This document shows, in pieces, positions 7,691 through 14,438 of a DNA stretch of 15,655 nucleotides. How positions within the stretch are numbered: the first letter of the stretch is position 1; each line of letters opens with the position of its first letter. The translations under genes were made by a program, and so were the position numbers. The notes below the pieces were generated by a model. The model had not been told where the DNA came from. It saw only the letters and a program-made list of their open reading frames with translations, and made no database searches. This stretch comes from JABDJZ01 sp047619685 (GTDB taxonomy: Bacteria > Bacteroidota > Rhodothermia > Rhodothermales > UBA10348): assembly GCA_047619685.1 (NCBI GenBank), contig JBLHLC010000064.1, forward strand, positions 1-15,655. Direction: 5' to 3'.

Positions 7691-8788
7691 ATGCGTACCA
7701 CAAGAAGGGATTTCCTCAAGACCTCTGTCTTGGCAGCAAGTGCCCTCTCACTCGGCCTGAAGTCCAGCCATCCCCTTCGCATTCTGATTCTGGGTGGAAC
7801 GGGGTTTTTGGGGCCTCACCTGGTCCACTTCGCGCTGGCGAGAGGCCACAAGGTCAGCATCTTCAATCGCGGAAAAACAGAGCCGACCATGTTTCCGAGC
7901 CTGTTTGGGCAGGTCGAGCACCTGGTCGGCGACCGCGCCTCGGACCTGAAGTCCCTCGAGACGGGCGAGTGGGACGTGGTCATAGACAACTCGGGACGAG
8001 ATCAGGCATGGACCAGGGCATCTGCGGAGCTCCTGAAGGACCGTGTCGGACTGTACATGTACACGTCCTCAACCGGTGTCTACTACCCCTACATGGGAAT
8101 GGATATCGGCGAGGACACCCCCCTGGACACGGTGGTTCTGGACAATGACGACGGCTCCTCTGCCTACGGTGTGATGAAGACGTTTTCGGAGCGTGCGGCT
8201 CGCGAGGTGTTCGGGGAAGGACGCGCCACGGTGATCCGCCCGACCTACATCATTGGGCCGGGTGACACCACCAACCGGTTTCCGTACTGGTCGGCCCGGC
8301 TGGAGCGGGGCGGACGGGTACTGGTTCCAGGAAAACCCGACGACGCCGTTCAGTACATCGATGTGCGGGACCTCACGGAGTTCATGATTCGCCTGGCCGA
8401 GCGGTCCACCAGTGGAACGTTCAACGTGGTTGGTCCTCACTCCACCATGGGAATCCAGGCGTTCCTGCACGGTGCCCATGCCACCGTGTCTGCGCCAGTC
8501 GAGTGGGTCTCCATTCCGGACCATGACTTCCTCATTGAGCATGGAGTCCCCTATCTGGTGCCCTGGATAATGCCAACCGGCAATGAGATGGGCTCGGCGC
8601 GCATCAACTTTCAGCGGGCCGTGGGCGAGGGGTTGACCTATCGGCCGCTTGCCGTCACGGTAGGCGACACACTGGATTGGTGGCATTCGGACGCGGTGAC
8701 GCCGGAACGGAGAGAAGCCATGGTATCGGGAGAACGCAGCCTTATTGTTCGTGAGGCGGCCATCATTCAAGCCTGGGAATCGCGATGA
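7691..8788 (+). CDS. Tat-exported NAD-dependent epimerase/dehydratase (extended SDR)
   Basis: The 365-residue protein starts with a twin-arginine signal (RRDFLK at residues 5-10, then a hydrophobic stretch to about residue 24). The Rossmann fold follows almost at once: ILILGGTGFLG, with the dinucleotide glycine motif at 35-41. The SDR active site is intact: the Ser/Thr segment YTSSTGVYYP and the YxxxK motif at Tyr159-Lys163 (SAYGVMK). IRPTYIIGPGDTTNRFPYW and QYIDVRDLTEFMIRLAE are typical substrate-domain motifs of extended SDRs such as UDP-sugar epimerases. The substrate is unknown. A Tat signal makes sense for an enzyme folded around NAD(P) before export, yet a periplasmic nucleotide-sugar substrate is hard to explain, so the cofactor may be tightly held. 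The gene overlaps the next by an ATGA. Confidence 0.88.
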   Translation: MRTTRRDFLKTSVLAASALSLGLKSSHPLRILILGGTGFLGPHLVHFALARGHKVSIFNRGKTEPTMFPSLFGQVEHLVGDRASDLKSLETGEWDVVIDNSGRDQAWTRASAELLKDRVGLYMYTSSTGVYYPYMGMDIGEDTPLDTVVLDNDDGSSAYGVMKTFSERAAREVFGEGRATVIRPTYIIGPGDTTNRFPYWSARLERGGRVLVPGKPDDAVQYIDVRDLTEFMIRLAERSTSGTFNVVGPHSTMGIQAFLHGAHATVSAPVEWVSIPDHDFLIEHGVPYLVPWIMPTGNEMGSARINFQRAVGEGLTYRPLAVTVGDTLDWWHSDAVTPERREAMVSGERSLIVREAAIIQAWESR

Positions 8789-9276
8789 CAAACTTATTCT
8801 GGCCCCGCTGCGCCTTCGTTGCGTTGCTTCTGGTGATGGCCTTTGCGCCGGCTGCTTCAGCCCAAACCTCGGATGCGGAGGCTGTGGAGGCTGTGGAGGA
8901 AATTGCCCGTGGCATTTTGGCCGCTATCTCGGCCGGCGACTCGACCGCGTTCATGAGCTACATGCTTCCTGGGGCGAAGGTCTACTCCCCGGGCCGCGGA
9001 TCCATTCGCTCCCGCGATGTGGCGAACGACGCGGCCGGGCTGGCCAACAGCACCCAGGCTTACCTAGAGCGGATGTGGGAGCCAACGGTCATGGTCGATG
9101 GCGATCTGGCCGTGGTCTGGACGCGATATGACTTCTGGCTGGACGGCCAGTTCAGTCACTGCGGCACGGATACGTTTACCATGATGAAGGACGGCGAGAC
9201 CTGGCGAATGGCCTCCCTTGCCTACAATTTTTCGCAGGACTGTGAACCCGGCCCGCTGGGGCCGCCGACGTTTTAG
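8785..9276 (+). CDS. Secreted SnoaL/DUF4440-like (NTF2-fold) protein
   Basis: This 163-residue protein has a Sec signal peptide (hydrophobic ALLLVMAFAP, likely cut after ASA near residue 26). The mature domain fits the NTF2-like DUF4440 pattern: EIARGILAAISAGDSTAFMSYMLPGAKVYSP, then the strand-rich VDGDLAVVWTRYDFWLDGQFSHCGTDTFTMMKDGETWRMASLAYNF (quoted in pieces across about residues 112-152). The mature N-terminus holds a 9-base tandem duplication (8878-8895) encoding EAVEAV. No catalytic residue can be named. Its ATG overlaps the SDR stop, so the two are coupled and may act on the same exported substrate. It is the second secreted NTF2-like protein in the window, but the two sequences are only distantly alike. 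Confidence 0.82.
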   Translation: MTNLFWPRCAFVALLLVMAFAPAASAQTSDAEAVEAVEEIARGILAAISAGDSTAFMSYMLPGAKVYSPGRGSIRSRDVANDAAGLANSTQAYLERMWEPTVMVDGDLAVVWTRYDFWLDGQFSHCGTDTFTMMKDGETWRMASLAYNFSQDCEPGPLGPPTF

Positions 9277-9417
9277 AACAACTTGCTGGGCCGACATTTG
9301 GACTGGAACAGCCGAGATCCATACACGAGTGCCGTGTTTTCGCTCGAGGTCTCTCGGGCAGTATCGACCATCGCACGGCCCAGTATGCGCTATGGCAACT
9401 GAATTGGAATCAGCGGC

Positions 9418-9433
9418 GACTCGCAAGCGAGTC
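9418..9433. repeat. Perfect 7-bp inverted repeat in the spacer after the SDR/SnoaL pair
   Basis: GACTCGCAAGCGAGTC is a perfect palindrome with arms of seven bases about AA. As RNA it would form a six-pair stem with a four-base loop, followed by TTACCTT. It lies about 140 bases past the upstream stop and 60 before the next start. It could be a weak terminator or a dyad operator; neither is established. A second small dyad, GTGCG/CGCAC, occurs at 9452-9463. Confidence 0.4.
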
Positions 9434-9494
9434 TTACCTTCGAAGATGTTTGTGCGGTCGCACTGAGGTTCAAATCGTCGCTACGTAGGGCATT

Positions 9495-10088
9495 ATGTCA
9501 AAAATGTGGTCGCTTTGTTTCCTTGGGTTTCTGCTTGCCGCTTGCAGGTCAGAAATCCCGGAAGGCGAACTGCTCTCGACCGCCATCGCCCTTTCCTATC
9601 CGCGGGCCGTGGCGGCCTCGGCGGACCACCCGCTCGTCCTGAATCCAGTCATCCACGGCAGTGGACCTGTAGAATTTTGCCTCACGCTATTGGAAGAACG
9701 TGGAGCGAAGGACGACCCAGATCTAAGGAGTGCGATCTTGAACTACTGTTCCAAGACAGAGGATACTCCGATTGAACAGGCTGGTCTAAGATGGCCGTAT
9801 GTCACTCTTACGCGGGAGGAATTCAGAGAGATCATTGCCCTCGGCAGGGAGGCCAACGGGTTCTTTGGAACTTGGGATGATTTCTACCGGCGTTTTCCGG
9901 AAAGTGCGGGCTATTTGACTCTTGGAAAGACTGGCCTGAGCCGGAGTGGCAAGACCTTGATTTTCCGACGGGATTCTGAGGTCAATCTTATGAACTGCTA
10001 CCACGGTCTTCGCGTCTTTCGTCGCTCTTCTGCGGACGTGGACTTCGGCGAGCCCTCGGTCCCAATCGGTGGAGGTACCGCTTGTTAG
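9495..10088 (+). CDS. Hypothetical lipoprotein, family not recognised
   Basis: I do not recognise this 197-residue protein. It begins with a hydrophobic signal and a clear lipobox (LLAAC, Cys17), so it is probably a lipoprotein; a GTAGGG close before the ATG is a possible ribosome-binding site. The rest is soluble-looking, with further cysteines in EFCLTLLEE, LNYCSKTED, MNCYHG and the extreme C-terminus (GGGTAC), perhaps forming disulphides. A segment rich in Gly, Phe and aromatics (REANGFFGTWDDFYRRF) stands out. By eye it is less GC-rich than its neighbours and stands alone between gene-poor spacers with a tRNA-like fragment downstream, which hints at acquisition. That it is a real gene is supported by the intact frame and export signal, not by homology. 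Confidence 0.65.
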   Translation: MSKMWSLCFLGFLLAACRSEIPEGELLSTAIALSYPRAVAASADHPLVLNPVIHGSGPVEFCLTLLEERGAKDDPDLRSAILNYCSKTEDTPIEQAGLRWPYVTLTREEFREIIALGREANGFFGTWDDFYRRFPESAGYLTLGKTGLSRSGKTLIFRRDSEVNLMNCYHGLRVFRRSSADVDFGEPSVPIGGGTAC

Positions 10089-10094
10089 GCTACA

Positions 10095-10114
10095 CTCCAG
10101 AATCGACTCTGGAG
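10095..10114 (+). terminator. Hairpin after the orphan lipoprotein, possible terminator
   Basis: CTCCAGA (10095-10101) and TCTGGAG (10108-10114) form a perfect seven-pair stem with a six-base loop, starting six bases after the lipoprotein stop codon. The position suits a terminator or an mRNA 3' end structure. The downstream bases CCGAAAGC contain no U-tract, so intrinsic termination is doubtful. Confidence 0.4.
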
Positions 10115-10282
10115 CCGAAAGCAAGCAGTGATTTTGAGTTAGTGGACCCGCAAATTGGCCTCTAGGGTTTTGGATGCAAAGGGTCCGCACTCCTCGGCTC
10201 CTCCCGTCTGGATGCGACCGAGTTGGCGGACGTTGCCGGTGTGCGACTGATGCACAATGAGGGGGGCGAGATGATTTCGCCA

Positions 10283-10308
10283 GTGCGATTGTATACTAAT
10301 ACACGCAC
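10283..10308. repeat. Imperfect inverted repeat with AT-rich centre
   Basis: GTGCG (10283-10287) pairs with CGCAC (10304-10308), and inside it GTAT (10291-10294) pairs with ATAC (10299-10302) around ACTA. The two stems are separated by a three-base and a one-base bulge. It is the most AT-rich point in the spacer and could be a protein-binding dyad or an RNA hairpin; function is unknown. Confidence 0.35.
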
Positions 10309-10368
10309 AACGTGCTGGAGAAATCGCTTGAGGCGTACCGCAGAATCGCCCCGTAACCCGCCGAGAGA

Positions 10369-10395
10369 CTGGCAGAGCATCTGACTCTTAATCAG
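10369..10395 (+). pseudogene. tRNA-Lys(CUU)-like fragment, broken
   Basis: Twenty-seven bases match the middle of a standard bacterial tRNA-Lys: the end of the D-loop and 3' D-stem (CTGGCAGAGC), then the anticodon arm with loop CTCTTAA and anticodon CTT flanked by CTGA and TCAG (four pairs kept, the outermost pair lost). The rest of the gene is missing or decayed. Upstream there is no GCTC to complete the D-stem. Downstream TGGGTT is followed by GGCGGTCCCC instead of a TTCGA-type T-loop, and I find no matching seven-base acceptor stem at tRNA distance. It is best read as a tRNA pseudogene or leftover of an integration or recombination event at a tRNA gene. Confidence 0.55.
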
Positions 10396-10477
10396 CCGCT
10401 GGGTTGGCGGTCCCCCCACTACGCTGAACCCGTGCCGCCCCCGCGTTCCAGGCCGCCCTCAGCCCGGTAACCGCCGC

Positions 10478-12040
10478 TCAGTTTTCCGGGGCACGCACCG
10501 TCGGATACGTGATTCCAAGCTGCTCCAGGTACGTGTCGTATTCGGCTGGATTGAAGTAGTACTTCTTGAGCTGCTCCCGAAATGCACCCTGCCTTTCCGC
10601 GTTCATGTGGATGGGCGGAGGGTCTGAGTCGCCCAGGAACGACGTGTAGGTAACGTCCTTGGTCTGCTCGTCGCGGAAGTAGTCCCACGCAGCCGTCACC
10701 TTGCCGGGACTCAGGAAGAACTCGAGCGCGGTCCGGGCCATGACGCGGGCACCCGCCAGCGATCCCTTGTGGGCGATGGGTGTCGCCATGGCAACCGCGG
10801 AGGACCAGTGGTGACCCTGAATCCCGGGCATGTTGGCCGGGTAACGAAGCGTGACGGTGGGCACGGTCCATGAGACGTCCCCGATGTCATCGGAGCCCCC
10901 GCTTCGGCGAACCCCGGCCGGAGTCCCGATGGAGTCCAGTTCCGTATTCAAACCTCGTTCTGTGTTGCCAAGCTCTTTCTGGAGGGCGCGGGCCAGCGTA
11001 TGGTCATCGTCTGTCCATTCCGGCAGGCTGACCGTCTGGATATGCTGGTCCATGGTCTCGGCGATGACCTTATTGAAATGCCGGGGCCAGGCCGCGCCGA
11101 CCACTTGGTAGGAAGTTTCGGTGTTCGTCATGAGCGCCGCACCGTCGGCCATGCGCTGAGCGATCTCGAAATTGCGCGCGATCCCCTCGTACTCCATCTC
11201 CCGGATGTAGTACCACACGGTTGCGGCGGCCGGGACCACGTTGGGCTGATCCCCACCGTCCACTATTACGTAGTGGGATCGCTGAAGTGGATTGAGATGC
11301 TCCCGCCTGAAATTCCAGCCCACGTTCATGAGCTCGACGGCATCCAGCGCGCTGCGGCCCCGCCACGGATCGCCGGCACCGTGGGCGGCCTCCCCGGCAA
11401 ACGAGAATTGAACGGAGACCAGTCCGGTCCCATTGGATGGCCCATAGCTCACGCTGAGGTTGGAGGAGACGTGCGTAAAGAAGACGAGGTCCACGTCTGC
11501 AAAAAGGCCATCGCGTACGAACCATGCCTTGCTGCCCAGAAGTTCTTCGGCGACGCCCGGCCAAAGGATCAGCGTGCCCTCTATATTCTCGCGCTCCATC
11601 ACCTCCTTGACGGCCAGCGCGGCGGCCACGTTTACGGCCTGCCCGGAGTTGTGTCCTTCGCCGTGTCCGGGGGCACCGTCTACGAGCGGATCGTGGTACG
11701 CTACGCCCGGCTTCTGACTGGCTTTGGGGATTCCATCGATGTCGGACCCGAAGGCAATGACCGGATCACCGGAACCCCAACTTGCCCACCAGGCCGTGGG
11801 AATTCCGGAGACCCCACGCTCGACGGTGAAGCCGTTCTCCTCCAGAATGCCCGTGATGTACCGGCTGGTCTCGACTTCCTGGAAACCCAGTTCGGAGAAG
11901 CTGAATATCTGATCCACCATCACCTGAATCTGCTTGGCTTGGGCAAGAGTGGCCTGGTCTACGGCTTCAATGAGGCGATCCTGAGCCCAAGCGTCCGGAA
12001 CGAGGAGGAGGGCACTGAGAAGAAGGATGGCTTTTCGCAT
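10478..12040 (-). CDS. Exported M20-family amidohydrolase (AbgB/M20D-like)
   Basis: The 520-residue protein has a Sec signal peptide (MRKAILLLSALLLVPDAWAQ, cleaved after AWA) and the two-domain layout of M20 metalloamidohydrolases, with a dimerisation lid roughly 205-330. It resembles p-aminobenzoyl-glutamate hydrolase subunit B and other M20D enzymes. Metal-site motifs seen are GSDIDG (98-103), GHGEGHNSG (125-133), AEE (164-166), FTH (188-190) and IQGHHW near residue 398. In M20D enzymes the second motif normally reads HxCGH; here the cysteine is Glu128. The extra C-terminal part (about 440-520) is longer than in bacterial aminoacylases. It hydrolyses an amide, probably an N-acyl or aryl-amino acid, in the periplasm. 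It lies 38 bases after pxpC and is the last gene of the minus-strand operon, so it may feed amino acid or 5-oxoproline to PxpABC. Confidence 0.9.
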   Translation of the reverse strand: MRKAILLLSALLLVPDAWAQDRLIEAVDQATLAQAKQIQVMVDQIFSFSELGFQEVETSRYITGILEENGFTVERGVSGIPTAWWASWGSGDPVIAFGSDIDGIPKASQKPGVAYHDPLVDGAPGHGEGHNSGQAVNVAAALAVKEVMERENIEGTLILWPGVAEELLGSKAWFVRDGLFADVDLVFFTHVSSNLSVSYGPSNGTGLVSVQFSFAGEAAHGAGDPWRGRSALDAVELMNVGWNFRREHLNPLQRSHYVIVDGGDQPNVVPAAATVWYYIREMEYEGIARNFEIAQRMADGAALMTNTETSYQVVGAAWPRHFNKVIAETMDQHIQTVSLPEWTDDDHTLARALQKELGNTERGLNTELDSIGTPAGVRRSGGSDDIGDVSWTVPTVTLRYPANMPGIQGHHWSSAVAMATPIAHKGSLAGARVMARTALEFFLSPGKVTAAWDYFRDEQTKDVTYTSFLGDSDPPPIHMNAERQGAFREQLKKYYFNPAEYDTYLEQLGITYPTVRAPEN

Positions 12041-12078
12041 GGCTTTGGGACGTTCGTTCTCTGGAGAATACGGCGAGG

Positions 12079-12999
12079 CTAGGTGAGGCCGAAAAAGTCG
12101 CGCTGACGGAGCATGTCCAACCGGGCCTCCGAGACATTGGCCTTGACGAATCGGACGTGAGTCCCCGGCCTGGCCTGCGACAGCGTATCCAGGGCCGTCG
12201 GGACGACTGCCCCCATCTTCGGATATCCGCCAATCGTCGGGCGGTCCCGCATGAACACGAGAGGTTGTCCGTCGGGAAGAATCTGGATGGTGCCGTCAAC
12301 AAGCGGGGCAGAGTCCAGGACGCGGGGACCGGAAGTCAAAGCAATCCCGGCCAGGCGGGTTGCGATGCGGTCACTCTCCGGTTGGATGGTCCACTCGGTG
12401 TCAAAAACGCGGCGCCTGTCGGCGGCAGAAAAGTCGGCCCACTCGTAGCCCGTGATGATCGGGAGTGTCAGCACGTCGCCCGGCAGCGACCGGAATTCCG
12501 GGGGGACGGCCCTCCTGGTCGCACTCGGCGCTCCTGGCCAGCGGATTTGATCGTTTGGCGCCAACACGTGCCCCAACTCCCCTTCCAGTCCCTCGCGAAG
12601 AACGACGGAGGCCGAACCATGGAAACGCTCCCCCATCAGTCCACCCGGAAAGGCGACATACAAACGCAGACCATTCCGAGCGAACCCAACCTCGACCGTT
12701 GCCCCCGCGCCCACAGAGAGGGTGCGCCACGTGTTGGCAGGGTGTCCGTCAAACCAGATATCGCAGGCGGCGCCTGTTATGGCGATGGTCGCCTGGTGCT
12801 CAAAAAAAATCGCGGCGTTTCCCAGTGTTATTTCAAGGGCGGGTGCCGAGGGCGGGTTGCCCAACAGACGGTTGGCCCAGAGCAGAGCACGCCGGTCCAT
12901 GGCGCCACCGGGCGAGATCCCCTGCCTGAGCCCGGATGTGCGACCAAGATCCTGAATGGTGCAGAGCGGGCCCGGTCTGATAATGGTGGCGCTCTTCAT
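12079..12999 (-). CDS. pxpC: 5-oxoprolinase subunit PxpC
   Basis: This 306-residue protein is the PxpC subunit (KipA/allophanate hydrolase subunit 2-like, biotin-dependent carboxyltransferase family) of the ATP-dependent 5-oxoprolinase. Diagnostic stretches are TIQDLGRTSGLRQGISPGGA followed by MDRRALLWANRLLGN (from about residue 14), ALEITLGN, ITGAACD and YVAFPGGL, and near the C-terminus MRDRPTIGGYPKMGAVV. The length is typical. Together with PxpA and PxpB it opens 5-oxoproline to L-glutamate at the cost of ATP in the cytoplasm. The ATG at 12999 overlaps the pxpB stop in an ATGA, as expected for a tightly coupled pair. The older idea that this protein regulates kinase KipI comes from Bacillus and is not suggested by this context. 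Confidence 0.95.
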   Translation of the reverse strand: MKSATIIRPGPLCTIQDLGRTSGLRQGISPGGAMDRRALLWANRLLGNPPSAPALEITLGNAAIFFEHQATIAITGAACDIWFDGHPANTWRTLSVGAGATVEVGFARNGLRLYVAFPGGLMGERFHGSASVVLREGLEGELGHVLAPNDQIRWPGAPSATRRAVPPEFRSLPGDVLTLPIITGYEWADFSAADRRRVFDTEWTIQPESDRIATRLAGIALTSGPRVLDSAPLVDGTIQILPDGQPLVFMRDRPTIGGYPKMGAVVPTALDTLSQARPGTHVRFVKANVSEARLDMLRQRDFFGLT

Positions 13000-13676
13000 G
13001 ATTCGGACAGGAAGTCGGCCAGCGACACCGGACGAAACCGCACCTGCGCCCCGGGCTCAAAACGGGCCAGGCGGTCGGCGGCATTCTCAAAGAGAGGCTC
13101 GGGTACGCGGGCAATCAGTTGCCAGCCCCCAGGCCCGGCCGAGGGGTAGATTCCTGTCCGGCGGTCGGCGAGGCCCAGCGCACCCACGGGCACGCGCCTG
13201 CGGGGCTCGTCCCGGCGCGGATGGGCGATGCGCGGATCCACGTCCCCGAGGTAGGCAAACCCCGGTGCGAATCCTGTTGCCAGCACGGTGTAGGTCCTGC
13301 TGGCGTGGATGTCGGTCACCTCTCTGGAAGACAGGCGAACGGCTTCCGCCACCTGTACAAGATCAGGGGCCAGTTCCGGGGCATAACACGCCGGCAGCTC
13401 GATGACTTCGGTACCGGTCAACTCCCTCCGGTGCCCGAGCGTCTCCTTGATCAGGTTCTTGAGCGTGGCGACGATAGCGTCATGATCCCACTGCGCCGGA
13501 GAGCCGCTGATGAGCAACCGATTGAAGGCCGGGATGGTCTGAATTGGCTCTTCCCAAACCTCCGTGACCCGCCTCTCCAGATCAAGGACGTAGGCGATGC
13601 CCCCGCGATCCGGGCGCACGGGCAGGGTAATCAGGGCACTGCATGGGGCCGGGAATTGGATCATGTCCGGCGTCAA
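12996..13676 (-). CDS. pxpB: 5-oxoprolinase subunit PxpB
   Basis: This is the PxpB subunit (KipI/allophanate hydrolase subunit 1-like), 226 residues from a TTG at 13676 or 222 from an ATG at 13664. The family hallmark GFAPGFAYLG is present near residue 135, followed by RVPVGALGLADRRTGIYP and GPGGWQLIARVP, the second conserved block. TTG lies three bases after the pxpA stop; ATG lies 15 bases after it. An AGGAG sits 12 bases before the TTG, inside a hairpin at the end of pxpA, so TTG has some support but the choice is open. PxpB forms the ATP-using complex with PxpC that acts with PxpA on 5-oxoproline. Confidence 0.94.
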   Translation of the reverse strand: MTPDMIQFPAPCSALITLPVRPDRGGIAYVLDLERRVTEVWEEPIQTIPAFNRLLISGSPAQWDHDAIVATLKNLIKETLGHRRELTGTEVIELPACYAPELAPDLVQVAEAVRLSSREVTDIHASRTYTVLATGFAPGFAYLGDVDPRIAHPRRDEPRRRVPVGALGLADRRTGIYPSAGPGGWQLIARVPEPLFENAADRLARFEPGAQVRFRPVSLADFLSES

Positions 13677-13679
13677 GAT

Positions 13680-14414
13680 TCAGGCACTCTCCTGGCCCAG
13701 GAGAGGTTTGATGCGCCTGATGGCCTCGAGCGTTTGTGGGTTGTCCCCGTGAACGCAGATGGTGTCGGCACGGACGTTCAGGCGGCCCGTCTCTGTTTCG
13801 ACAAACCCAGCCATCACGTTGCGTGCGTGCGCTTCAACATCCGCCGGGTCGGTTAAGACAGAACCCGCGATCGCACGGGACTGGAGACGGCCGTCCGGGC
13901 GATAGCGCCGGTCCGCGAAGGCCTCGAAAGCCAGTTGGAGGCCCGTATTCCGGAGAGCCATTGCATGGCGTTCGCTGTCGGGCGTGGCTTGGAGTACAAA
14001 GATCAGCGTGTCGTCCAATGCGGCAACGGCCTGTCCCAGCCTGACCAGGAGTCCCCAATCCTCCATCATGGTATTGTACAGCGCACCGTGCGGCTTGACA
14101 TGATTCAGAACCACGCCCTCGGCTGTTGCCAGGGCCTGGAGTGCGCCGATTTGTGCCTGTACTTCGTGCACAAGGGAATCGACGGACATGTCGAGCCGCA
14201 TCCTGCCGAAATTGCGTTTGTCTGGGTACCCCGGATGGGCTCCCGCCTTGACGCCATGTTTCCGGGCAAGACCGAGCGTCCGCGACATGGTGTCCGGGTC
14301 CCCGGCGTGCCCTCCGCAGGCAATGTTGGCCCAGTCGATGAGCGGCATCACGTCTTCGTCCTGGCCCATAGACCATGGTCCGAAACTCTCACCCATGTCG
14401 CAATTCAGGAGCAT
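13680..14414 (-). CDS. pxpA: 5-oxoprolinase subunit PxpA (LamB/YcsF family)
   Basis: I start this 244-residue protein at the ATG at 14414 because MLLNCDMGESFGPW matches the family's usual N-terminus (LNCDLGESFG); an in-frame TTG at 14432 would add six residues. Conserved blocks follow in order: ANIACGGHAGDP, GVKAGAHPGYPD, FGRM, VKPHGALYN and, near the end, ICVHGDNP. These residues line the active site of the LamB/YcsF barrel, the subunit that binds 5-oxoproline. The length matches the family. It begins 24 bases after the glycoside hydrolase stop and leads directly into pxpB and pxpC, the classical pxpABC order. Its last codons form a strong hairpin. Confidence 0.96.
   Translation of the reverse strand: MLLNCDMGESFGPWSMGQDEDVMPLIDWANIACGGHAGDPDTMSRTLGLARKHGVKAGAHPGYPDKRNFGRMRLDMSVDSLVHEVQAQIGALQALATAEGVVLNHVKPHGALYNTMMEDWGLLVRLGQAVAALDDTLIFVLQATPDSERHAMALRNTGLQLAFEAFADRRYRPDGRLQSRAIAGSVLTDPADVEAHARNVMAGFVETETGRLNVRADTICVHGDNPQTLEAIRRIKPLLGQESA
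13687..13705 (-). promoter_or_regulatory. Hairpin at the pxpA 3' end covering an AGGAG
   Basis: Eight-base perfect arms (CTCTCCTG and CAGGAGAG) flank a three-base loop within the last codons of pxpA. In the mRNA the 3' arm contains AGGAG, the only Shine-Dalgarno-like sequence before pxpB, 12 bases from its TTG. Ribosomes finishing pxpA would melt the stem, so it could couple pxpB translation to pxpA. The role is inferred; the dyad is directly visible. Confidence 0.45.
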
Positions 14415-14438
14415 GGAGCCAAGATACAGCAAGTTCTC

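Larger units (their letters stand above)
10089..10477. other. Gene-free 389-base spacer between convergent genes
   Basis: No credible coding frame is seen here; an 85-codon minus-strand frame (10162-10419) has no recognisable features. The spacer holds a hairpin just after the lipoprotein gene (10095-10114), an AT-rich imperfect dyad (10283-10308) and a tRNA-Lys-like fragment (10369-10395). The rest shows nothing I can name. Confidence 0.6.

Noticed and set aside
9418..9487. Possible second tRNA remnant: GGTTCAAATC T-loop-like motif after a small hairpin
   Set aside because: The T-stem has a mismatch, no acceptor pairing is found at tRNA distance, and the upstream dyad gives a six- rather than seven-base anticodon loop. 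Probably chance.
10162..10419. 85-codon minus-strand open frame in the spacer
   Set aside because: No export signal, no domain, no ribosome-binding site, and it spans the tRNA-like fragment on the other strand.
11000..12082. 360-codon plus-strand open frame
   Set aside because: It lies opposite the M20 amidohydrolase, whose motifs are clear; the product is low-complexity and unrecognisable.
12157..13149. 330-codon plus-strand open frame
   Set aside because: Opposite pxpC and pxpB, which are firmly identified; the translation is Arg/Gly/Pro-rich noise.
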